Source: Acidimicrobiales bacterium (GTDB taxonomy: Bacteria > Actinomycetota > Acidimicrobiia > Acidimicrobiales > Palsa-688). Taken from it: a stretch of 6,144 nt of DNA. The position numbers were made by a program, and so were the translations under genes. Numbering within the stretch: position 1 is the first letter of the stretch; every line of letters starts with the position of its first letter. The DNA is taken from NCBI GenBank assembly GCA_030039575.1, contig JASHVH010000510.1, forward strand, positions 1-6,144, read 5' to 3'. The notes beneath the pieces are model-generated. The model had not been told where the DNA came from. It did not search any database and worked only from the letters and a program-made list of their open reading frames with translations. Below are positions 1-5,266 of this stretch, piece by piece.

Positions 1-1396
1 GAGGAGCCACGGCCAACCGCTCCGCCCACGTCATGTCACGGACGCCCGCATTTATCGCCCGGGCGGGGCCATGGAAGACCCGTTGGTGGGCCCAGATCAG
101 GTAGACAGCGGCAAAGATCACCCCGGTGGTGGCTACGACGGCCCACCAGCGGTGAGTGACGAACGTCCCGAGCAATACCAGGAGTTCGCCCACGAAGCCA
201 TTGAGCCCGGGCAGGCCGATGTCAGCCATTATCACGGCCATGAAGACCCAGCCCAGGATGGGGGCCACGGTCTGCATGCCCCCGAGCTCTGAGAAGTTGT
301 ACGTCCGCCGCCGTTCCCAGACCATCCCGACGAGGAGGAACAACGCGCCCGTAGTCAGGCCGTGGTTCACCATTTCGACGATGCCGCCAGTGATCCCCTG
401 GACGGTAAAGCCGAAAAGGCCGATAACGATAAAACCGATACCCGCGATAGTGCCGTAAGCGACCAGGCGTTTCAGGTCCTTCTGGACGGCAGCGACCACG
501 GCGCCCCAAATGACCCCGATGGCTGCCAGCGTCAGCAGGGCGGGGGCCAGCCGTACGGCGGCCGCAGGGAAGAGGAAAATCCCCCAGCGCAGGATCCCGT
601 AGGCACCCAGCTTGAACAGGATGCCGGCCAGCACCATGGAACCGCCGGTCGGGGCCTGCGTGTAGGCGCCCGGCATCCAGGTGTGGAAGGGGATGAGCGG
701 CATCTTTACCGCGAAGGCGATGCCGAACGCCACCAGGAGCCATTCCTGGTCGGCGATGGGGAGGTTCATGGCCCCTCTGGCCAAGGGGACAATGTTGAAC
801 GTGTCGATCGTGCCCTTCGGCTCGTGCGAGGCGACCAGAAGGTAAGTGGCCAGGATGCCGACGAAAAGGAAGGCCGAGCCTGCGAACGTGTAGAGGAAGA
901 ACTTGGTGGCGGCGTACCCGCGCTGGGGGCCGTTGCCGCTCACGATCACGAAGTAGCCGGGCACCAAGGTGAGCTCGAAGGCGACGAAGAACAAGAAGGC
1001 GTCCAGTGAGAGGAAGCTGGCCATGCACGCCGCTTCGAGCAGGAGCATCCAACCCAGGTAGGCCCGGGGCGAACGGTCGACGGGCAGGGTCGCCATCGCG
1101 ATCGGGAACAAGAGGGCGGTCACGGCAACGAGGAACAAGGAAATCCCGTCGACGCCGATGTACCAGGAGATGTTCAGCGCCTTGAACCACGACTCCATGC
1201 TCGTGAACTGAAAACCGGCATGGGCGTTCCCGGTTTTGAACGCGATCACCAGCCATATGGCGAAAGCGAACTCGAGCACGCCCGCCGCCAGGGCCAGCCA
1301 CCTGGCGGCACTGATGGCTGCTTTCGGTAAGAGCGCTACGACGATCGAGGCCCCCAGGGGAAGGAAGATTATGACCTCGAGGATGGGGAAGCTCAT
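1..1396 (-). CDS. nuoM: NADH-quinone oxidoreductase subunit M (NuoM), C-terminus missing
   Basis: NuoM is the middle antiporter-like proton channel of the complex I membrane arm. The frame starts at the ATG at 1396 (MSFPILEVIIFLPLGA), two bases after the nuoL stop, and runs without a stop off the left edge; 465 codons are visible. Family proteins are about 490-540 residues, so only the last helix or so is missing. Landmarks are Glu141 in FFVAFELTLVPGYF, the ATKFFLYTFAGS block, Lys231 in AFAVKMPLIPFHTW followed by MPGAYTQAPTGGSM, Lys262 in ILFKLGAYG, His345 in MVNHGLTTGALFL, and Glu404 in NGFVGELLVL. These align at a constant offset of three with E. coli Glu144, Lys234, Lys265, His348 and Glu407. 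At the position of E. coli His322 the protein has Gly319 (AYGTIAGIGFIVIG). No strong Shine-Dalgarno precedes the ATG (coding strand CCGGATAACGATCTGACC), so translation probably depends on coupling to nuoL. nuoN would be expected just beyond the edge. Confidence 0.96.
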   Translation of the reverse strand, partial: MSFPILEVIIFLPLGASIVVALLPKAAISAARWLALAAGVLEFAFAIWLVIAFKTGNAHAGFQFTSMESWFKALNISWYIGVDGISLFLVAVTALLFPIAMATLPVDRSPRAYLGWMLLLEAACMASFLSLDAFLFFVAFELTLVPGYFVIVSGNGPQRGYAATKFFLYTFAGSAFLFVGILATYLLVASHEPKGTIDTFNIVPLARGAMNLPIADQEWLLVAFGIAFAVKMPLIPFHTWMPGAYTQAPTGGSMVLAGILFKLGAYGILRWGIFLFPAAAVRLAPALLTLAAIGVIWGAVVAAVQKDLKRLVAYGTIAGIGFIVIGLFGFTVQGITGGIVEMVNHGLTTGALFLLVGMVWERRRTYNFSELGGMQTVAPILGWVFMAVIMADIGLPGLNGFVGELLVLLGTFVTHRWWAVVATTGVIFAAVYLIWAHQRVFHGPARAINAGVRDMTWAERLAVAP

Positions 1397-1398
1397 GG

Positions 1399-3429
1399 TC
1401 AGATCGTTATCCGGAAGCTCAAGTAGGCGAGGACGATGATCACGCCCACCCCGAAGGCCAGCAGGTAACTACGCAGGTAGCCGTCCTGTACTTTGCGCAC
1501 GGCGCGGCCGGTGATTTCCAGGCCGCCGGCCAATGCGTTTACGAAGCCGTCGATCACCTCGCTGTCCAGGACGACGGCGAGCACCGTCGCCACACGCGTC
1601 AGGGGGCCGGAAACGGTCTCCGAGACCAGGTCGTCGAAGTACCAGGCCCGGCGCAGGAAGTTGGGCTCGAGCGCGGGGTGGTCGGCCGTCTCCCATACTC
1701 TCAGGCCGAACCCGAGGCCGATCAAGGAGACCGCCACGGTCGCGATGGCGAGCGCCCATTTGGTGCCGGCGCTGATCGTTATCACTTCTGCGGTAGGGAA
1801 CAGTGGGGCGAGGAAACGGTTCAAGAAGTCGAAGTTCCAGAACGGGAAATCGATCCCTCCTCCGAGCACCGTGGCGATGGCCAGGACCACCAGCGGGGCC
1901 GACATCAGCCATGAACTGTCGCGTGGACGGAGCCCCCGGTGGGGCGGCGCCGGCAGGCCGGGGCCCTCGCCCTCTTCTGCCGGGCCGGTATGACCGGCGT
2001 CGTGTCCACCCTCCTCGGCGTGAACGTCCGCGGTGAAAGCGCCCACGGGCGCAGGGCGCGCCTCTTCCCAGCGCGCCTGGCCCCTGAAGACCAGGGAGAA
2101 CTGGCGGCTCATGTAGTAGGCCGTCAGGCCCGCGGTCAGGAACCCGATGGCCCACAGCACCTTGTTGTACTGGAACGCCCCCTGCAGGACGTCATCCTTG
2201 GACCAGAAGCCGGCCAGCGGTGGGATGTCGGAGATGGACAACCAGGCGATGGCGAACGTTATGGCCGTGAGAGGGAGGTACTTGGCCAGCCCGCCCATCT
2301 TCTTCATGTCCTGGTTATCGGCCACGGCGTGGATAACGGCTCCGGCAGCCAGGAAAAGCAGGGCCTTGAAGAAGGCGTGCGTCAGCATGTGGAAGATCCC
2401 GGCCACGTAATCCCCGGCGCCAACAGCCAGGAACATGTACCCCAGCTGAGAGATCGTGGAGTAGGCGAGCGTCTTTTTTATATCGTCCTGGGCGCAGGCG
2501 ATGGTGGCCGCGAGGAAGGCGGTCCCCGCGCCGAAGCACGCGATCACCAGAGAAGTGCTCGGCGCGTAGTGCAACATCGGTGCTACCCGGGCCATCAGGT
2601 AGACGCCGGCGGTGACCATGGTGGCCGCGTGGATCAGGGCCGAGATGGGCGTCGGGCCCTCCATGGCGTCGGGCAACCAGATGTACAGCGGGATTTGGGC
2701 CGATTTCCCTACCGCCCCCATGAACAGGAGCAGAGTTATGGCCGTGGCCGTGGTGCCGCTGATGGCCCCGGGCCTGGCCGCCAACAACCCGGTGGCGTGG
2801 CCGTGCACCAGGGTGCCCAGGACGTTGGCGTAATTCAGCGAGCTGAAATGGTAGAAGATGAAGAACATGGCGATGAGGAAGCCCACGTCGCCGACCCGGT
2901 TGGTGATGAAAGCCTTCTTGGCCGCGACGGCCGCGATCTCCCGCTGGAACCAGAACCCCACCAAGCCGTACGAACAGAACCCGACGCCTTCCCACCCGAG
3001 GAAGTTGAACAGGAAATTGTTCGACATGACCAGCACGAGCATGGAAAAGAGGAACAGGTTGAGGTAGATGAAGAACCGGTCGAAGCCGGGGTCCCTGTGC
3101 ATGTACCCGATGGAGTAAAGGTGGATGGCGGTCGACACCCCGGTCACAAACAACGCCATGGTCATCGACAGAGGGTCGACCAACAGGGCGGCGTTGACTT
3201 TCAAGCCGGCGACAGGGAACCACGTGAAAATGTTCAGTTCGGCGACTCGGTCGGCCGAAGGCAGGCCGAGCATGTGCACCCAGACGATGATGGCGGCGAC
3301 GAAGGTACCGGCGGCAGCGAGGGTGCCTACCCAACCGGCCAGGGGCTCTCCCAGGCGGCGTCCCCAAATGAGGTTGATGATGAAACCGAGCAGTGGGAGC
3401 GCAACTATGGCGTAGGCGGCGTTCACCAT
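1399..3429 (-). CDS. nuoL: NADH-quinone oxidoreductase subunit L (NuoL)
   Basis: NuoL is the distal antiporter-like proton-pumping subunit of complex I, with a long lateral helix that runs along the membrane arm. The product is 676 residues, slightly longer than the usual 610-660. Expected channel residues are present: Glu147 in GWEGVGFCSY, Asp181 in NRVGDVGF, Lys242 in GAVGKSAQIPLYIWLPDAM, His267 in ALIHAATMV, His347/His351/Lys355 in HMLTHAFFKALLFL, and Lys411-Asp412 in FWSKDDVL. These match E. coli Glu144, Asp178, Lys229, His254, His334/338, Lys342 and Lys399-Asp400. Between membrane helices, residues about 455-508 form a hydrophilic insert rich in Ala, Glu, Gly, His and Pro. The C-terminal part (about 590-676) ends with a hydrophobic anchor (YLLAFGVGVIIVLAYLSF) as expected after the lateral helix. 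The start has a GAAAGG upstream; the stop lies two bases before nuoM. Long open frames on the opposite strand are antisense shadows of this gene. Confidence 0.97.
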   Translation of the reverse strand: MVNAAYAIVALPLLGFIINLIWGRRLGEPLAGWVGTLAAAGTFVAAIIVWVHMLGLPSADRVAELNIFTWFPVAGLKVNAALLVDPLSMTMALFVTGVSTAIHLYSIGYMHRDPGFDRFFIYLNLFLFSMLVLVMSNNFLFNFLGWEGVGFCSYGLVGFWFQREIAAVAAKKAFITNRVGDVGFLIAMFFIFYHFSSLNYANVLGTLVHGHATGLLAARPGAISGTTATAITLLLFMGAVGKSAQIPLYIWLPDAMEGPTPISALIHAATMVTAGVYLMARVAPMLHYAPSTSLVIACFGAGTAFLAATIACAQDDIKKTLAYSTISQLGYMFLAVGAGDYVAGIFHMLTHAFFKALLFLAAGAVIHAVADNQDMKKMGGLAKYLPLTAITFAIAWLSISDIPPLAGFWSKDDVLQGAFQYNKVLWAIGFLTAGLTAYYMSRQFSLVFRGQARWEEARPAPVGAFTADVHAEEGGHDAGHTGPAEEGEGPGLPAPPHRGLRPRDSSWLMSAPLVVLAIATVLGGGIDFPFWNFDFLNRFLAPLFPTAEVITISAGTKWALAIATVAVSLIGLGFGLRVWETADHPALEPNFLRRAWYFDDLVSETVSGPLTRVATVLAVVLDSEVIDGFVNALAGGLEITGRAVRKVQDGYLRSYLLAFGVGVIIVLAYLSFRITI

Positions 3430-3435
3430 AGCGCG

Positions 3436-3741
3436 TCAGCCTTTCAGCGAACTGATGTCGTCGGCGGTGGCCCCGCTGCGCCGGCGGTAAATGGCCACGA
3501 TTATGCCGAGGCCGACGACGACCTCGGCGGCCGCCACGACCAGCACGAAGAACACTGCGTCCTGGCCGCCGACGTCGTTCAGCATGCGGGAGAACGTCAC
3601 GAACGTCAGGTTCACCGCATTGAGCATGAGCTCTATGCACATGTACATGACCAGGATGTTGCGCCGTACCAGGAGCCCGGCCGCGCCGATGCCGAACAGG
3701 CATGCGGCCAGGACAAGGTACCAGGGCCCGGGGACGCTCAT
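3436..3741 (-). CDS. nuoK: NADH-quinone oxidoreductase subunit K (NuoK)
   Basis: NuoK is a small MrpC-like subunit in the E-channel region, relaying charge between NuoJ/H and the antiporter-like subunits. The product is 101 residues, the normal length, with three membrane helices at about 8-25, 29-50 and 61-85. Both functionally important membrane glutamates are present: Glu37 in [11 protein letters not shown] and Glu73 in [11 protein letters not shown], corresponding to E. coli Glu36 and Glu72. The loop RRN (26-28) and the short polar end [16 protein letters not shown] are as usual. The ATG at 3741 overlaps the nuoJ stop (ATGA); a GGGAG at 3752-3756 lies ten bases upstream. Six bases separate its TGA from the nuoL start. 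No anomaly seen. Confidence 0.97.
   Translation of the reverse strand: MSVPGPWYLVLAACLFGIGAAGLLVRRNILVMYMCIELMLNAVNLTFVTFSRMLNDVGGQDAVFFVLVVAAAEVVVGLGIIVAIYRRRSGATADDISSLKG
3440..3445 (-). promoter_or_regulatory. Ribosome binding site of nuoL (GAAAGG)
   Basis: The coding strand reads GAAAGGCTGACGCGCTATG: a purine-rich GAAAGG ends ten bases before the nuoL ATG at 3429. It lies inside the last codons of nuoK, and the nuoK stop TGA falls between it and the nuoL start. This supports the ATG at 3429 as the nuoL start. Confidence 0.5.
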
Positions 3742-4427
3742 GGCTGCGGCGCTCCCGACTGGCGGCTCTCCTGCCGGACGGGTGCCCGCCCCGAGGTGAC
3801 GGCTTGGCCGCTATCAGGCCGGCGGACCGGCCCGGGGGGTGGAGCTTGGGCCCTGCGTTGGGCCCCCTGGCTTCGCTGGCCGCTCTGAGCCCGCCGGACC
3901 AGCACCACGGCCGCTACGACTGCGATTACCAGCAGGGCGGCCGTCATTTCGAAGGGGAGCAGGTAGCCCGTGAAAATGCTTTGGCCGAGTTTTTCCACGT
4001 TGGTCCCGGGCCCGTTGAGGGCGCCCGAGGTCTCCTTGCTCCCCGTGGCCCAGTAATGCACGTCGGCGAGCACCAGTAGCTCGGCCAGGGCCACCACCCC
4101 GACGACCACGGCCACCGGGGTCAGCGCCCGGAACTTCTCCGGTTCGCGGGATTCCTTGCGGTCGACGCCGAGCAGCATGATCACGAACAAGAAAAGGATG
4201 ACGATGGCCCCGGCGTAAACGATTATCTGCACCGCCGCCAGGAAATCAGCGCCCTGGTTGATAAAAAGCAAAGCGATGCCGAAGATGGTGGTCACCAGGG
4301 CCAGCGCGCAGTGCACAGGGTTGCGTCCGAGCACTACACCCGCAGCGCCCCCGATCACGAGGGCGGCGCCTACGGCGTAGACGGCCCAGGCAGAAGCATT
4401 GGCGAGCGCGGTGACGGCGACCGGCAT
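3738..4427 (-). CDS. nuoJ: NADH-quinone oxidoreductase subunit J (NuoJ) with basic Pro/Gln-rich tail
   Basis: NuoJ is a membrane subunit between NuoH/A and NuoK in complex I; its third helix contains the pi-bulge region linked to the active/deactive change in other species. The 229-residue product has a membrane helix at about 13-34, a second at about 38-57, the family block [20 protein letters not shown] (67-86), a helix at about 102-122, a polar loop with [22 protein letters not shown] (139-160) and a last helix at about 161-178. This matches the five-helix plan. From about residue 179 to the end there is a 50-residue cytoplasm-type tail rich in Arg, Gln, Pro, Ser and Gly ([20 protein letters not shown] and onward), with no recognisable domain. 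The start at 4427 shares one base with the nuoI stop (TAATG), with a possible GGGAG at 4438-4442. The stop overlaps the nuoK start by four bases (ATGA). Confidence 0.95.
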   Translation of the reverse strand: MPVAVTALANASAWAVYAVGAALVIGGAAGVVLGRNPVHCALALVTTIFGIALLFINQGADFLAAVQIIVYAGAIVILFLFVIMLLGVDRKESREPEKFRALTPVAVVVGVVALAELLVLADVHYWATGSKETSGALNGPGTNVEKLGQSIFTGYLLPFEMTAALLVIAVVAAVVLVRRAQSGQRSQGAQRRAQAPPPGPVRRPDSGQAVTSGRAPVRQESRQSGAPQP

Positions 4428-5266
4428 TACCCGGAGGCTCCCGGCCGGTTGGCAGTGGGCTGGGCGGGGCCGGGCTGGGTGGTGCGCGGCTGGCCGGGGC
4501 TCGACTGGCCGGGGCTCGACTGGCCGGGGCTCGACTGGGTCGTGCCCGGTCGCCTTACGGGGCGCACGGTGCTGACGCCGACGCCTTTCAACTCTGCGGC
4601 TTCGACCTCCCGGACCGAAACGTCGAAATCGGCGGACACATCGGCGGCCTGCGGGTCCGATTGGCCGTACTGGGGCGGGCGGACGCCGTAACCCAGCTCA
4701 CCGGTCCACAGCGCCACTCCCTCGAGGTCGGCCCTCCCTGATGGCGACGTTGCCCGCATCCATGCAGAGGTATTGCGGTCGTCGCCCGGCTTCCAGTCCT
4801 CCCACGGCAACTGCTTCGGCTTGCCCGCGTCGTCGACCAGCAGTTCGGCTTTGGTGTAGATGGCATCTTCGCGGTTGGAAAACGAGAACTCGAACAGCTT
4901 CGACTCGGTTATTGCTTCCGTCGGGCAGGCTTCGACGCAGAGGTCGCAGTGGATGCACCGGAGGAAATTGATCTCGTAGACGAACCCATAACGTTCACCG
5001 GGGGAAATCGGGGCGTCCGGCGGGTTGTCCGCCCCCCGCACGTAGATGCACCGGGCCGGGCAGACGCCGGCGCACAGCTCGCACCCTATACATTTTTCCA
5101 TCCCGTCTTCGTACCGGTTGAGCACGTGGCGGCCGTGCAAGCGCTCTGGCTTGGCCCGCTTTTGCTCCGGGTACTGGGTGGTGACCTTGGGTTTGACCGG
5201 TTGCTTCCCGGTGACGAAAAAGCCTTTGAAAAACGAGACGAACCGGTTCTGGTCGAGGAAGCTCAT
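4427..5266 (-). CDS. nuoI: NADH-quinone oxidoreductase subunit I (NuoI), 2x[4Fe-4S] ferredoxin-like, with extended C-terminus
   Basis: NuoI carries clusters N6a and N6b, which pass electrons from the NuoG side toward N2 near the quinone site; it is a peripheral subunit on the cytoplasmic face. The 279-residue product has an amphipathic N-terminus (FVSFFKGFFVTG) and two complete 8Fe ferredoxin motifs: CIGCELCAGVCP (Cys 59, 62, 65, 69) and CIHCDLCVEACP (Cys 104, 107, 110, 114). All eight ligands are present. The core continues to about residue 198 (GELGYGVRPP). After it comes a tail of about 80 residues, first acidic (DPQAADVSADFDVSVREVEAAE) and then low-complexity Pro/Gln/Ser/Thr with SSPGQ repeated three times at 245-259. 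Typical NuoI is about 160-220 residues, so this is long. The same frame stays open a further 94 codons upstream to 5548, but that stretch is Arg/Pro/His-rich antisense-like filler inside nuoH. The ATG at 5266 gives the family N-terminus, overlaps the nuoH stop and has a GAGG just upstream. The stop TAA shares its last A with the nuoJ ATG (TAATG). Confidence 0.96.
   Translation of the reverse strand: MSFLDQNRFVSFFKGFFVTGKQPVKPKVTTQYPEQKRAKPERLHGRHVLNRYEDGMEKCIGCELCAGVCPARCIYVRGADNPPDAPISPGERYGFVYEINFLRCIHCDLCVEACPTEAITESKLFEFSFSNREDAIYTKAELLVDDAGKPKQLPWEDWKPGDDRNTSAWMRATSPSGRADLEGVALWTGELGYGVRPPQYGQSDPQAADVSADFDVSVREVEAAELKGVGVSTVRPVRRPGTTQSSPGQSSPGQSSPGQPRTTQPGPAQPTANRPGASG
4457..4479 (+). 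other. G-quadruplex-forming motif (five G-runs, 1-2 base loops)
   Basis: The plus strand contains GGG at 4457-4459, GGG at 4462-4464, GGGG at 4466-4469, GGG at 4472-4474 and GGG at 4477-4479, separated by loops of only one or two bases. This meets the strict G3+N1-7 quadruplex pattern with one run to spare. It lies on the template strand of nuoI, about 30 bases before the nuoJ start; the mRNA carries the C-rich complement. It encodes the QPGPAQP part of the NuoI tail, so its G-richness may simply follow from Pro/Gly codons. Folding and any effect on transcription are inference. Confidence 0.6.
4491..4535 (-). repeat. Three perfect tandem 15-bp repeats in the 3' end of nuoI (encode SSPGQ x3)
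   Basis: On the plus strand the unit TGGCCGGGGCTCGAC occurs at 4491-4505, 4506-4520 and 4521-4535 without a mismatch, followed by a four-base start of another unit (TGGG). The unit is five codons long, so changes in copy number keep the reading frame. In NuoI it gives three SSPGQ units at residues 245-259, followed by a PRTTQPGPAQP stretch of similar composition. The identity at the DNA level, including wobble positions, points to recent duplication by slippage. Confidence 0.9.

Noticed and set aside
222..1301. A 359-codon frame on the minus strand and a 215-codon frame on the plus strand (362-1009) within the nuoM region.
   Set aside because: Both give Arg/Pro/Gly/His-rich or charged low-complexity products; the nuoM frame in the same DNA has full family conservation from 1396 to the edge.
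1950..1983. Inverted repeat CCGGCAG / CTGCCGG with a 20-base spacer, considered as a terminator or regulatory hairpin.
   Set aside because: It lies inside the nuoL low-complexity insert, lacks a U-tract, has a long loop and is expected by chance in such GC-rich DNA.
2315..3703. A 462-codon minus-strand frame overlapping nuoK and nuoL in another phase.
   Set aside because: Its product is Arg/His/Gly/Pro-rich with no recognisable motif, typical of an off-phase reading of high-GC genes; nuoK and nuoL explain the DNA.
1939..3888. A 649-codon open frame on the plus strand, antisense to nuoL, nuoK and the end of nuoJ.
   Set aside because: It starts with GTG, its product is a Gly/Asp/Glu/Gln/His/Arg-rich string without domains or helices, and it lies exactly opposite securely identified genes. 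Long antisense frames are common in GC-rich coding DNA.
4431..4445. Short GGAG/CTCC palindrome before the nuoJ start, considered as a regulatory hairpin.
   Set aside because: The loop would be a single base and the arms are too short to form a stable stem; it is better read as a possible Shine-Dalgarno region.
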